64,000 nt of DNA from Methylophaga sp. (GCF_009711715.1 NZ_VENF01000009.1:276732-340731); one strand, 5' to 3'. Positions 27,489 through 37,042 are shown, counted from the first letter of the stretch. Made by a program: numbers and translations. Notes: a model not told the origin generated them from the sequence alone.

Positions 27489-28237
27489 AAGGTATCATTC
27501 TGGCCGCCGGACGCGGATCGAGATTAAATCGCTTAACCGCCGATAAACCCAAACCACTGGTGGAACTGGCTGGTAAACCCTTATTTGACTGGCAACTGTC
27601 AGCTATGCGTCAGGCCGCTATCAGCGATATCACAGTCATCACAGGCTATTTGGGCGAGCAGTTCCAACGCTTCCCGGTCAACCGTATTCATAATCCATTC
27701 TGGGAGAAGTCGAATATGGTCAGAACATTGCTGCAGGCAGATAACCTGCTTCAGCATGAAGATTGCCTCGTCTCATACGGCGATATCGTTTATCACCCTG
27801 ACTGGGTCAGGAAACTTAAAGATAGTCCGGCGGATATTGCCATCAGCTATGACACCGACTGGCTGGATCTCTGGTCGCAACGTTTTGATGAGCCATTATC
27901 AGACGCCGAGAGTTTTCAGAGTGAAGCAGGTTTCCTGACGGATATTGGTCGTAAAGTCAGTGATCTTTCCGATATTGCCGGGCAATACATGGGTCTGTTG
28001 TTGTTCCGGCCCCATGGCTGGCTGCAGGTCAAAAAGCTGTTGCAGGGCTACAACCATGCTGAAATTGACAAGCTGGATATGACAAGCCTGCTATCACGGC
28101 TGCTGGCGCGTGGCATATCCATCGCGACGGTTCCGGTAGCCGGCCGTTGGCTGGAGGTTGATGATCCGGATGACCTGATCTTTTACGAGAAACAGTTAGC
28201 TGTCAATACGTACTGGAAGCACGACTGGCGTTTGTAA
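27485..28237 (+). CDS. Nucleotidyltransferase, probable CTP:phosphoglutamine cytidylyltransferase (Cj1416-like)
   Basis: Sugar-nucleotidyltransferase-type enzyme of 250 residues with the NTP-binding signature MKGIILAAGRGSRL and the KPKPLVELAGKPL segment, then SYGDIVYHPDW (metal-binding Asp) and WLEVDDPDDL near the C-terminus. The start is TTG, overlapping the previous stop as TTGA and preceded by a strong GGGGGAG ribosome site. In C. jejuni Cj1416 condenses CTP with L-glutamine phosphate. Other members of this fold act on choline phosphate, so context decides the call. It ends the operon, eight bases from a convergent gene. Confidence 0.8.
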   Translation: MKGIILAAGRGSRLNRLTADKPKPLVELAGKPLFDWQLSAMRQAAISDITVITGYLGEQFQRFPVNRIHNPFWEKSNMVRTLLQADNLLQHEDCLVSYGDIVYHPDWVRKLKDSPADIAISYDTDWLDLWSQRFDEPLSDAESFQSEAGFLTDIGRKVSDLSDIAGQYMGLLLFRPHGWLQVKKLLQGYNHAEIDKLDMTSLLSRLLARGISIATVPVAGRWLEVDDPDDLIFYEKQLAVNTYWKHDWRL

Positions 28238-28244
28238 ACCACTC

Positions 28245-29444
28245 TTAGTTATATTTTTTAATCACTTCTTGCTTGCTAATGGTTCTAAGTGCATTAGGAA
28301 CTATACTTTTACGGCGCCTGAATAGAATCATTAGTTTATCTACATCTTCCTCGGGTACAAATTTCTGTGTCATTTTGTATTTGATTACTTCAAAATACTT
28401 TGCTGCAATGTCCAATTTGTAATCAAGATCACCGTCATCCCCAGTGCCTCCCTTTCCAGGGCCAAAAATATTATGGCTCTCGAATAAGAATAATCCACCT
28501 TGATTCAGTGTGATGAAAATTTTATGCATATATTCATCAAAATTAACTTTGAGCTTTCCATCGATCGTTGAATGATTGGCCATCGATAAAATCAGGTCAT
28601 ATTTTTTATCAGGTTTATAACAATAAAAATCGGCACATATAAACTGAATATTCGATACTCCTAAATATTCGGCCACCACTTTTCCGAAGAGATTCAAGTA
28701 GGGGTTGTATTCAATCGCATCGACGTCTTTACAACGCCGTGATAAATAAACAGCAATCAAACCATTATTACTTCCAATATCAAGAACCGTTTTATCAGAA
28801 GTTAAATATGCATCAATCTCATAGCTCGCCATTCGAGCCTCTGTCGGTTTCACTCCTGTAATGCCGATTTCGTGACTACCTTGATATGCATAACCATTAC
28901 AGTAATTGGGGAGCCAATTAACTGATTGTTGATGGAGGAGAGAAAAAACTTGGTGGTGTAAAGGTCTTAACTTTGGGTCAATCAAGTGGCCATAAAGTAA
29001 GTCTTTAAAAGATAAATAAATGCTGAGATAGAAGAATGGTTTTTGCGATTTAACCTGTGAATACTTTAAATAATCTAATGTTTGCCAAATCACTGAATTA
29101 GTGTTTTCGATATCCAGAATGGAAGCTATTAAATTTTTACTAGCCAAATCTTCTTGAGGATCTAATATTTCTTGGCGGAAATAATAGTTTTTAAGAACAT
29201 CAAAAATCTCTTGTTCTTCGTCCACTATCCACCGAAAGACGAAATAGAACAAATATGGATATGAGAGTATGTCCTCTGCAAAAGTATTCCACTTGTTTAT
29301 AAATACCTCTAACTCGTCATCTGAATGCTTAACTTTCTCCATGTAATCTACGAGAGACATACTGACCGAGTCACGATTTCGTGGCTCAAATCTTGAAAAG
29401 ATTTCAATGAGTGAGTCGACAAGAATATATACGCTGTATTGCAT
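28245..29444 (-). CDS. Class I SAM-dependent methyltransferase, AT-rich
   Basis: Protein of 399 residues on the opposite strand. The C-terminal half holds a Rossmann methyltransferase: motif I VLDIGSNNGLIAVYLSRR (about residues 219-236), acidic loop AIEYN, then CADFYCYKPDKKYDLILSMANHS. The N-terminal ~200 residues are helical and unrecognised. An AGGAG site precedes the ATG. Base composition and codon use are visibly more AT-rich than those of neighbours, which suggests recent acquisition. It converges on the phosphoramidate operon with only seven bases between. C. jejuni needs a methyltransferase for O-methyl phosphoramidate, so it might methylate that group, but a sugar or protein substrate is equally possible. 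Confidence 0.75.
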   Translation of the reverse strand: MQYSVYILVDSLIEIFSRFEPRNRDSVSMSLVDYMEKVKHSDDELEVFINKWNTFAEDILSYPYLFYFVFRWIVDEEQEIFDVLKNYYFRQEILDPQEDLASKNLIASILDIENTNSVIWQTLDYLKYSQVKSQKPFFYLSIYLSFKDLLYGHLIDPKLRPLHHQVFSLLHQQSVNWLPNYCNGYAYQGSHEIGITGVKPTEARMASYEIDAYLTSDKTVLDIGSNNGLIAVYLSRRCKDVDAIEYNPYLNLFGKVVAEYLGVSNIQFICADFYCYKPDKKYDLILSMANHSTIDGKLKVNFDEYMHKIFITLNQGGLFLFESHNIFGPGKGGTGDDGDLDYKLDIAAKYFEVIKYKMTQKFVPEEDVDKLMILFRRRKSIVPNALRTISKQEVIKKYN

Positions 29445-29856
29445 TAATCTCTCCTAAAAACAGTAGCTTAAATTTGATTCATTAGTTTCCGAGTCTTTTA
29501 ATAAATCAATTGCAGAATAGGGATGGGTTTTCATGTCAGTAGTAACGAATGCTGAGTGAATCGAGTCTGTTATCAACATAGATAATCTAAAGGATGATAG
29601 CGTGCAGGTGAATAATTCTTTGATGTCTGATAACCAACCTAGTATTTCAGCTTTCGCTGAGGCATGTTAATTGCTGGGTTGAGCACGCAGAAATTCATTC
29701 AGAGCATGACCTGCTGCGGTCTAACTCTGTAGTATGAAAAAGTCGTATTTTTTGCTGTCCATGACGAAACCGGTAAAGTACAGGAATTAGTTTCGCAGCA
29801 GGATCTGTTCCAGTCCAATTTCGACAGCAACACATCAACAGGGATAAAGATAAAAA
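29445..29856. other. 412-base intergenic region, no gene recognised
   Basis: This AT-rich stretch separates the minus-strand methyltransferase from the acyltransferase gene. It must hold both divergent promoters. A minus-strand TTGATT with a weak ACTAAT at 17-base spacing lies upstream of the methyltransferase, but no convincing sigma-70, sigma-54 or sigma-28 promoter is seen for the plus strand. Short open frames here lack ribosome sites and family resemblance. It may be a scar of gene gain. Confidence 0.5.
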
Positions 29857-30360
29857 ATGGCCGAGACGTTTATTCATTCCCACGCGCTGGTGGAGGCGCC
29901 GGATAACATTGGTAGCGGCAGCCGGGTCTGGGCCTTTTGCCATATTCTTCCCGGTGCCAGCATCGGCAAAGATTGCAATATCTGCGATCACGTATTTATC
30001 GAGAATGATGTCGTGGTGGGAGACCGGGTCACGGTGAAATGCGGGGTGCAATTATGGGACGGCATGCGTATTGAATCCGATGTGTTCATCGGACCCAATG
30101 CCACGTTCACCAATGACCGTTTCCCGCGCAGCAAAGTCTATCCGGCAGCTTTTCCGCAAACGCAGCTGCAGCGTGGTGCTTCCATCGGCGCTAATGCGAC
30201 GATTCTGCCGGGGCTGACCATCGGACAATATGCGATGGTGGCGGCCGGTGCTGTTGTCACCAGAGATGTGCCCGACTATGCGCTGGTGGTCGGTAATCCG
30301 GCACGAATTGTGCGCTATCTTGAGGATGAGACAACACAGGATGCAGACCATGTCGATTGA
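29857..30360 (+). CDS. Left-handed beta-helix sugar acyltransferase (FdtC/QdtC-like)
   Basis: Hexapeptide-repeat acyltransferase of 167 residues. Imperfect repeats run through the protein, for example [37 protein letters not shown] read in short turns, ending with [46 protein letters not shown] read likewise. This layout is typical of WlbB/FdtC/QdtC enzymes that N-acetylate a 3-amino-3,6-dideoxyhexose bound to dTDP. The next two genes encode the matching ketoisomerase and aminotransferase. A weak AGGGA site lies 11 bases upstream of the ATG. Confidence 0.85.
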   Translation: MAETFIHSHALVEAPDNIGSGSRVWAFCHILPGASIGKDCNICDHVFIENDVVVGDRVTVKCGVQLWDGMRIESDVFIGPNATFTNDRFPRSKVYPAAFPQTQLQRGASIGANATILPGLTIGQYAMVAAGAVVTRDVPDYALVVGNPARIVRYLEDETTQDADHVD

Positions 30361-30763
30361 ACACTGCCGGATTATCGATCTGCCAAAAATTCAGGATCCA
30401 CGCGGAAATCTGACTTTTATAGAAAGTGACAATCACGTTCCCTTTGATATTAAACGGGTTTATTACACCTATGATGTCCCGGGTGGCAGTGAACGCGGTT
30501 CTCATGCACATAAGGCGTTGCAGCAACTCATTGTCGCGATGTCGGGCAGTTTTGATGTGGTGCTGGATGATGGCATACAGCAAAAGCGTTTTCATCTCAA
30601 CCGTTCTTACTATGGTCTCTATGTACCGTCAATGATGTGGCGGACGATAGATAATTTTTCTTCTGGTTCAGTGTGTATGGTGCTTGCTTCTGAGTTTTAT
30701 GATGAGAATGACTATTTCAGAAACTATGACGAGTTTCTGACAGCGGTGAAGAGTAAAGACTGA
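30350..30763 (+). CDS. dTDP-4-keto-6-deoxyhexose 3,4-ketoisomerase (FdtA/QdtA-like)
   Basis: Cupin-type sugar ketoisomerase of 137 residues. The ATG at 30350 ([14 protein letters not shown]) is chosen. The ATG at 30341 touches the only AGG, and still longer starts give unrelated residues. The signature [16 protein letters not shown] holds the active-site His residues. FdtA makes the 3-keto galacto sugar and QdtA the gluco form, and I cannot tell them apart here. The product feeds the adjacent aminotransferase. It overlaps both neighbours (11 bases upstream, TGATG downstream). Confidence 0.87.
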   Translation: MSIEHCRIIDLPKIQDPRGNLTFIESDNHVPFDIKRVYYTYDVPGGSERGSHAHKALQQLIVAMSGSFDVVLDDGIQQKRFHLNRSYYGLYVPSMMWRTIDNFSSGSVCMVLASEFYDENDYFRNYDEFLTAVKSKD

Positions 30764-31872
30764 TGGCCTTGCCGTTTCTCGATCTTAGCCTCACTCATGA
30801 ACAGTGTCGTGAAGAACTGGATCAGGCTTACCTGCGGGTCATGAATTCGAACTGGTTCATCATGGGGCAGGAATTAGCCGCCTTTGAGGCGGAGTTTGCC
30901 GCTTATTGTCAGACCCAGCACTGTATCGGTGTCGGTAATGGTCTTGATGCCATCGTGTTGATACTGAAAGCCCTGAAGATCGGACCTGGTGATGAGGTGA
31001 TCGTGCCGGCCAATACCTTTATTGCGACTTGGCTGGCGGTGGAGCAGGTGGGCGCGAAACCGGTCCCGGTTGAGCCTTTACCAGAGACATATAATATCGA
31101 TCCGACCCGTATTAAGGCTGCTGTCAGCAGCAAAACCAAAGCGATTATCGTTGTTCATCTTTATGGCCAGACAGCAGAGATGAATGCAGTCAATCAGCTT
31201 GCCCGGGAGTACGGTCTAAAAGTGATTGAAGATGCGGCGCAGGCGCATGGTTCCCGCTATCATAACCGCCCTGCCGGCAGTCTGGGCGATGCGGCGGCAT
31301 TCAGTTTTTATCCCGGCAAAAATCTGGGTGCGCTCGGTGATGGCGGTGCGGTAGTCACTGATGACTCCTCACTGGCTGCTACCGTGAGAACCCTATCTAA
31401 TTATGGCAGTGCTGAAAAGTATCGTCATGATCTGCCCGGATGCAATTCACGGCTGGATGAAATGCAGGCCGCGTTTTTGAGAGTCAAGCTGAACTGGCTT
31501 GATCGCTGGAACCGGGAAAGGCAGGCGATAGCCAAGCATTATCTGTCTGAATTGTCGGCCTGCAGTGAGCTTACTCTGCCTGTTGTGGCGGAAGGAATGA
31601 GCCCGGTCTGGCACCTGTTTGTGGTGCAAACGCCCCGGCGGGAAGTGCTGCAGAAAGCGCTGATGAATGCGCAGATCAGCACCCAGATTCATTATCCGAT
31701 TCCACCGCATCTTAGTGGCGCTTTCAAGCGGCGCTGGCAAAAAGGCGATTTACCACTGACTGAAACATTGGCAGAACAGGTACTCAGTCTGCCGATCTTT
31801 CCAGGATTGATGAGGCAATATCTGAAGCAGATGGAACATATGTTGCAGATTATCCAAGAACATAGTCATTAA
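30763..31872 (+). CDS. DegT/DnrJ/EryC1 sugar 3-aminotransferase (FdtB/QdtB-like)
   Basis: PLP-dependent sugar aminotransferase of 369 residues. The PLP lysine is Lys186 in [18 protein letters not shown]. The family blocks [36 protein letters not shown] and [15 protein letters not shown] are all readable. With the ketoisomerase and acyltransferase it should complete dTDP-Fucp3NAc or dTDP-Quip3NAc. The upstream RmlA and RmlB enzymes are not in the window. The gene is fused to fdtA-like translation by TGATG. Confidence 0.9.
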   Translation: MALPFLDLSLTHEQCREELDQAYLRVMNSNWFIMGQELAAFEAEFAAYCQTQHCIGVGNGLDAIVLILKALKIGPGDEVIVPANTFIATWLAVEQVGAKPVPVEPLPETYNIDPTRIKAAVSSKTKAIIVVHLYGQTAEMNAVNQLAREYGLKVIEDAAQAHGSRYHNRPAGSLGDAAAFSFYPGKNLGALGDGGAVVTDDSSLAATVRTLSNYGSAEKYRHDLPGCNSRLDEMQAAFLRVKLNWLDRWNRERQAIAKHYLSELSACSELTLPVVAEGMSPVWHLFVVQTPRREVLQKALMNAQISTQIHYPIPPHLSGAFKRRWQKGDLPLTETLAEQVLSLPIFPGLMRQYLKQMEHMLQIIQEHSH

Positions 31873-31906
31873 CATTATCTCTTTATCAGAAACCCGGAGA
31901 GGGCAG

Positions 31907-34900
31907 ATGTCACAACAACAACGACCCTTGGTCAGCGTTTGCATACCCAGTTATAACTACGAGAAATATATTGGCGAGGCGATCGACTCGGTGCTTCGGC
32001 AGACCTATCCCAACTGGGAGATTATTGTTGTTGACGATGCTTCATCGGATAACTCTCCTGCGCTGCTTGAAGCATATCAGCGTCAGTATCCCGATCGTTT
32101 CCGCTTTGTTGCTTCCGAAGTAAACCGTGGTATCGGCAATACCCTGAATCACTGCATTTCGCTGGCAAAAGGTGACTATATTGCCTACCTAGGCGCGGAT
32201 GACCGGATGCTGGCTGAACGTTTACAAGTTCAGGTTGACTTCCTTGAACAGCATCAAACGGTGGGTGCCGTCTGCAGTGATGTTCATGCGATTGATAAGG
32301 ACGGTCAACGTGTCCCGGTCAGCCTGCCGTTTTCGACGCCGGTATTTGATATACGGCTGCAATTGCTACAGGGCAATTTCCTGAATGCGCCTTCAGCCCT
32401 GGTGAGGAAACAGGTATTTGATGATATCGGCTTGATCAGCCCTGTTTTGCAATATGTCCAGGACTTTGATCACTGGTTGCGTCTGCTGGAGCGTTATGAG
32501 CTGGTACGGCTGGATGACAAGCTCACGGAATATCGTGTTCACGGTGGCAACCTCAGTATCCAGAACCCGGGCGAACATGCCTATGCCGGATCCTATGAGA
32601 CGGTGATCAGTGTGCTCAGAGCGGTCAATCTGCGCAATCAGGCGCTGAACGAAAATCAGCAGCTGAGTGTGAAAGACAGAGTGGCTGCCAAGCTGCGACT
32701 GGCACAGTCAGCAATAGACATCGAGAAAAAATACCTGCAGCAATTTCATTTTGCGGCGGTGCTGGTCTATCTGATTCTGTTGGAAGTATTAGAACTGGAT
32801 GCCGATAACCAGCGCGCCCACGAGCTGCTGCGACAGGTTTACGAGGTTCTGGGAGACAATGCCCGCGCTGTTGGAAGAAAACCGATTACCATTACAGAGT
32901 ATGCCCGCAATAAAGCCTCTGCTGACAATCAGATTGCTGATACCCCGATGGCGCTGGCGAAGCGCTTTGCCGAATTATCCTCGCAATCTCTGCCGGAAGT
33001 TATCCGCACACTGATGGCTTCCGGGCAACTGGGACAACTCGGCCGCAGCGAAAGGGAGCTGTTTCTGCTGGAAGCATCGGAACATCTGATTAAGCGCGCA
33101 CTGGACAAGATCAATAAAGGCGCCGCTATCGGCGGTGAAAAACGTCGGCGCGAACTCTATAGCCTATATACGCTGATTAATGAACAGTTTGATGCCGATC
33201 AGCAATCGCCATTGATGCGGGAATGTAAAACCCAGATCAGGCAACTGATTGAGCAGGACGAATACCTGAACTGGATTCACAAGCATGAGCTTCGTGAAGT
33301 GGATGCGGAGGTGCTGGCCGAGCGAATGATCTTGCACTGGCATCAGCAGCCAGTCCTGCACTGCTTTATGTTTGTATTGCCGGGAGAAGAAGCGCTGCTG
33401 GCGGATACCATCGATTCTTTGGCCGCGCAGTTGCTCAAAAGCTGGCAGTTGACTGTGATAGCCGGTTCACCGGCGCCCGACCCGGTCTTCGAGCAGGCCG
33501 ATTTTCTTCATTGGCGAACACTGCGGTCCGGCGATGATCCTTATCAGGCGCTGAATGAGGAAATCAGCCGTGAACCGCTACACTGGATTTCATTTATTGA
33601 GCCCGGTATGCAGTTCAGTGCCCATTCACTGGCAAAAATTGCCGACGCTATCAACCTGCACCCTGCAAGGACATTTTTCTATACCGATGATGATCGTATT
33701 GATGAAACCGGTATGCGCAGCTATCCACGCTTTAAGCCTGACTTCAACCTCGATTTGCTGAGAGCGTCTCCCTATATTGGCAACAGCTGGGTGCCTGCCG
33801 GACAAGTTGCTCAGCTGGGCGGTGTGCAGGCCCTGCCCGGTGCCGAGAACTATGATCTGGCCTTACGCTGGTTCGATAGTTTTGGTGACACTGCTTTCCA
33901 TCATATTGCTGATGTTTTGACCCACAAGAGTAGTCAGGTGGATCGGCCGTTTGATTCCAAAGCCGGTGAACAGGCTTTGAAGCAGCATTTCAAACGGCAG
34001 GAAATAGCGGTAGAGATTGAGCCCGGCTATGTCGACAACAGTTACCGCGTGCGCTATCAGCATCAAGACAAACCGAAAGTCAGCATTATCATTCCGACTA
34101 GGGATAAGCTGGAATACCTGCAACCCTGTGTCGAAAGCCTCCTGGATAAAACCAGTTATGACAATTATGAAGTACTGGTGGTTGATAACCAGAGCCGGGA
34201 TCCCGATACGCTGGATTACTATGAGCAACTCGGCGGGCGTTATCCTGACCGTGTCCGTGTCCTCTTTTTCGATAAGCCCTTCAACTTTTCAGAAATGAAT
34301 AACTGGGCGGCTGAGCAGGCCTCCGGTGACTATCTGTTGCTACTTAACAATGATACGGAAGTGATTCAGCCTGACTGGCTGGAACGGATGCTGACCCATG
34401 GGCAACGTGAAGATGTCGGTGTAGTAGGGGCCAGATTACTCTATCCGGGTTCCGGTCGGGTTCAGCATGTCGGTGTGATTCTGGGCATGGCGAGCATTGC
34501 CGATCATCCTTACGCCAATATGTTGTGTATGCACGACAGTAGTCACATGGAACGGGCGCGTCTGGACCAGAATTTCTCAGCGGTGACTGCCGCGGTGATG
34601 CTGGTCAGAAAATCGGTCTATCAGGCTGCCAAGGGGATGGATGCCGAGAATCTCGCAGTGCTGTTCAATGATGTCGATTTTTGTCTGCGCGTCGGTGAAC
34701 TGGGTTACCGGATTGTGTATACGCCATTCGCGATGGTCGTTCATCATGGCAGCACCAGCGTTGCTGAAAAGAGTGAAATCAAATTTTACTATGACTGGCA
34801 GGGTGAAGCAGACAAAGTTATTCGAACCCGTAAAGAACAGCGCTATATGCTCAACCGCTGGCTTCAGAAACTGGCTTTTGATCCAGCTTATAATCCCAAT

Positions 34901-36022
34901 CTCAGCCTGCGTTTCCGCCATTGTGCGATTGATATCGATGCGCCACTGAACTGGGACGTGGAAACTCATTTGAGGTTACGGGTTTACGGTGTCCCCATCA
35001 GGGGCGGTTCCGGTGAATATCGGATGAGGCAGCCTTTTGCCGCACTCTCGCAGACTGGCATGGCTATGTGTGAAGTTGGTGAGCGGCATTTAAATATACC
35101 GGAAATGGTTCGCCTGAAACCTGATACAGTGGTTTTCCAGAATGGTATCAGTGACACCGATATCGAAACCATTCGACTGTATCGTGAGTTTTTGCCTGAA
35201 ACACAGATTATTTTCCTGCTGGACGACCTGCTGCATGATTTACCGGAGAAAAGTTCGCAGTACAAAAAAATGAAAGCGGCTTTCCGTGATGCCAGAAGTC
35301 GCCTGCGCAAGGTGCTCAGCTACTGTGACCGCTTGATTGTCTCAACCGAGCCTTTGGCTGAAATGTGCAGGGGTATGATTGAGCATATCGATACTATCCC
35401 CAATCGTCTGCGGAAAGCGCCATGGAATGAACTGCAAAGCCTCAGGCAGCAGTCTGCCAAACCCCGGGTTGGCTGGGCCGGTGCTCAGCAGCATCAGGGA
35501 GATCTGGAAATCATTATTGATGTGGTGAAGGAGACGGCAGAGGAAGTGGACTGGGTATTCTTCGGCATGTGTCCTGAAGAAATCAAACCCTATATAAAAG
35601 AAGAGCATGCTTTTGTTGATATCGAGGCCTACCCAGAGAAACTGGCTTCTCTGAATCTGGATCTGGCCGTAGCTCCCTTGGAAGAGCATGATTTCAATAT
35701 CGCCAAAAGTAATCTGCGTCTGCTGGAATACGGCATCCTCGGCTGGCCAGTGGTGTGCTCAGATATTTTCCCTTACCAGACCAATGAGGCGCCTGTGATC
35801 CGGGTCGCCAATAACAAGTCGGCGTGGCTGTCGGCAGTCCGGCAAATCCTTGCCGATCCGTCAGCGTTACAGCAGGCCGGTGACGATTTGAAAGCCTGGG
35901 TTAAACAACATTATTTGCTTGAAGATCATCTGGACGAGTGGTTCTCATCCCTTGCCACTACTGAGTTTAGAGCGGATAAGTCAAAAGCGGAAAAGACCTT
36001 AAAACAATCATTTAGGAGTTAG
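31907..36022 (+). CDS. Giant multi-domain glycosyltransferase next to flagellin genes
   Basis: Protein of 1371 residues with several glycosyltransferase modules and no signal peptide or membrane helix. Residues ~5-230 are a GT2 domain (VSVCIPSYNYEKYIGEAIDSVL, GADDRM). Residues ~480-700 look like a decayed GT2-like domain (HCFMFVLPGEEALL, FFYTDDDRIDE). Residues ~722-985 are a second complete GT2 domain (VSIIIPTRDKLEYLQPCVES, LLLLNNDTEV). Residues ~1000-1371 resemble a GT4/GT1 fold with VGWAGAQQHQGDL at about 1185 and RLLEYGILGWPVVCSD. The gene ends just before the flagellin promoter, so it probably glycosylates flagellin, as large multi-domain enzymes at other flagellin loci do. Confidence 0.85.
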   Translation: MSQQQRPLVSVCIPSYNYEKYIGEAIDSVLRQTYPNWEIIVVDDASSDNSPALLEAYQRQYPDRFRFVASEVNRGIGNTLNHCISLAKGDYIAYLGADDRMLAERLQVQVDFLEQHQTVGAVCSDVHAIDKDGQRVPVSLPFSTPVFDIRLQLLQGNFLNAPSALVRKQVFDDIGLISPVLQYVQDFDHWLRLLERYELVRLDDKLTEYRVHGGNLSIQNPGEHAYAGSYETVISVLRAVNLRNQALNENQQLSVKDRVAAKLRLAQSAIDIEKKYLQQFHFAAVLVYLILLEVLELDADNQRAHELLRQVYEVLGDNARAVGRKPITITEYARNKASADNQIADTPMALAKRFAELSSQSLPEVIRTLMASGQLGQLGRSERELFLLEASEHLIKRALDKINKGAAIGGEKRRRELYSLYTLINEQFDADQQSPLMRECKTQIRQLIEQDEYLNWIHKHELREVDAEVLAERMILHWHQQPVLHCFMFVLPGEEALLADTIDSLAAQLLKSWQLTVIAGSPAPDPVFEQADFLHWRTLRSGDDPYQALNEEISREPLHWISFIEPGMQFSAHSLAKIADAINLHPARTFFYTDDDRIDETGMRSYPRFKPDFNLDLLRASPYIGNSWVPAGQVAQLGGVQALPGAENYDLALRWFDSFGDTAFHHIADVLTHKSSQVDRPFDSKAGEQALKQHFKRQEIAVEIEPGYVDNSYRVRYQHQDKPKVSIIIPTRDKLEYLQPCVESLLDKTSYDNYEVLVVDNQSRDPDTLDYYEQLGGRYPDRVRVLFFDKPFNFSEMNNWAAEQASGDYLLLLNNDTEVIQPDWLERMLTHGQREDVGVVGARLLYPGSGRVQHVGVILGMASIADHPYANMLCMHDSSHMERARLDQNFSAVTAAVMLVRKSVYQAAKGMDAENLAVLFNDVDFCLRVGELGYRIVYTPFAMVVHHGSTSVAEKSEIKFYYDWQGEADKVIRTRKEQRYMLNRWLQKLAFDPAYNPNLSLRFRHCAIDIDAPLNWDVETHLRLRVYGVPIRGGSGEYRMRQPFAALSQTGMAMCEVGERHLNIPEMVRLKPDTVVFQNGISDTDIETIRLYREFLPETQIIFLLDDLLHDLPEKSSQYKKMKAAFRDARSRLRKVLSYCDRLIVSTEPLAEMCRGMIEHIDTIPNRLRKAPWNELQSLRQQSAKPRVGWAGAQQHQGDLEIIIDVVKETAEEVDWVFFGMCPEEIKPYIKEEHAFVDIEAYPEKLASLNLDLAVAPLEEHDFNIAKSNLRLLEYGILGWPVVCSDIFPYQTNEAPVIRVANNKSAWLSAVRQILADPSALQQAGDDLKAWVKQHYLLEDHLDEWFSSLATTEFRADKSKAEKTLKQSFRS

Positions 36023-36038
36023 TGGCACATATCGTGCT
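36023..36038 (+). promoter_or_regulatory. Sigma-54 promoter of the first flagellin gene
   Basis: The sequence reads TGGCAC-N5-GTGCT with correct GG/GC spacing and starts immediately after the glycosyltransferase stop codon. The predicted leader is about 60 bases and holds a 6-bp hairpin (36054-36069). Confidence 0.75.
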
Positions 36039-36053
36039 TTACCCAGTCTGTGC

Positions 36054-36069
36054 CCACGTGCTGACGTGG
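36054..36069 (+). other. Hairpin in the flagellin leader
   Basis: A perfect 6-bp stem (ccacgt / acgtgg) with a GCTG loop lies close to the predicted transcript start. There is no T run, so it is not a terminator. It could protect the 5' end of the mRNA. Confidence 0.45.
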
Positions 36070-36108
36070 AAAACAACAGCATAGCTAACCATTTAAGAGG
36101 GTAAAGTC

Positions 36109-36945
36109 ATGGCTTTGATCATTAACACCAACATTGCGTCGTTGAATGCACAGCGCAATTTGAATGAGTCTCAGAGCGATCTGAATACATCACTGCAGCG
36201 ACTGTCATCCGGTCTCCGCATCAACAGTGCCAAGGATGATGCTGCTGGTCTGTTTGTTGCCGGCCAAATCACCCGCGATGTTCGTGGTAATAACCAGGCT
36301 ATCCGTAATGCCGCAGATGGTATTTCACTGGGTCAGACTGCAGAAGGCGCACTGGGTGAAATCGCCAACAACCTGCAGCGTATTCGTGAAATTGCGGTTC
36401 AGGCTTCTAACGACACGGTCGGTAATGCCGCCGGTCTGCAGCTAGAAGTCGATCAGCTGACTCAGGAAATCTCACGCATTGTAGCCACCACCAACTTTAA
36501 CGGCCGATTCCTGCTGAGCGGCGGTGAAACCGTTAACTTCCATGTGGGCGCGTCCGGTGATGTCAGCAACCAGATTTCCGTTACGTTGGATGATATCACT
36601 AACATCAACGCCTTTGCCGCAAATCTGACTGCGACCGGCACCATTGATGTATCTACAACTGCTGCGGCCTCAGCAGCACTGGCCAGCCTGAGTACGGATA
36701 TCGATGATGTTAACGGTGCCCGTGCCACCTATGGTGCGGTACAAAACCGTTTCGAGGCAGTGATTTCCAATCTGCAGAATTATGTTGAGAATCTGACAGC
36801 GGCACGCAGCCGGATAGAAGATGCCGACTTTGCCGCCGAGACGGCAAAACTGACCCGTGCTCAGATTCTGCAACAGGCCGGTACATCGATCCTGGCCCAG
36901 GCCAACACCTTGCCTCAGAATGCACTGACACTGCTGCAGGGCTAA
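36109..36945 (+). CDS. Flagellin 1
   Basis: Short flagellin of 278 residues that contains mainly the D0 and D1 coiled-coil domains. The N-terminus ([18 protein letters not shown]) and C-terminus ([27 protein letters not shown]) are conserved. The D1 segment [13 protein letters not shown] keeps the region recognised by TLR5 in other flagellins. The middle is small and rich in Ser, Thr and Asn. It is highly similar to the next gene, with the strongest match in both termini. It is driven by a sigma-54 promoter. Confidence 0.97.
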   Translation: MALIINTNIASLNAQRNLNESQSDLNTSLQRLSSGLRINSAKDDAAGLFVAGQITRDVRGNNQAIRNAADGISLGQTAEGALGEIANNLQRIREIAVQASNDTVGNAAGLQLEVDQLTQEISRIVATTNFNGRFLLSGGETVNFHVGASGDVSNQISVTLDDITNINAFAANLTATGTIDVSTTAAASAALASLSTDIDDVNGARATYGAVQNRFEAVISNLQNYVENLTAARSRIEDADFAAETAKLTRAQILQQAGTSILAQANTLPQNALTLLQG

Positions 36946-37015
36946 TTGAGTCTATAAATGAAACGGGTCTGACTGCAGAGTTGCCATGACATTGAAAGTT
37001 CTTTGTATTTTTTAT

Positions 37016-37042
37016 TAAAGAAAAAATTTCTCCTGCCGTTAT
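37016..37042 (+). promoter_or_regulatory. Sigma-28 (FliA) promoter of the second flagellin gene
   Basis: The sequence reads TAAA-N15-GCCGTTAT, matching the flagellar sigma-28 consensus (TAAA-N15-GCCGATAA) with one or two changes in the -10. It predicts a leader of roughly 90 bases. The interval 36946-37140 has no other recognisable element. Confidence 0.82.

Noticed and set aside
29725..29860. Open stretch reading FAVHDETGKVQELVSQQD, vaguely like the end of a FlaG domain
   Set aside because: It has no start codon with ribosome site, is stopped upstream and runs into the acyltransferase gene in another frame; similarity is too weak.
36054..36069. Hairpin as terminator of the glycosyltransferase gene
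   Set aside because: The stem has no following T run and lies downstream of the flagellin sigma-54 promoter, so it is part of the flagellin leader.
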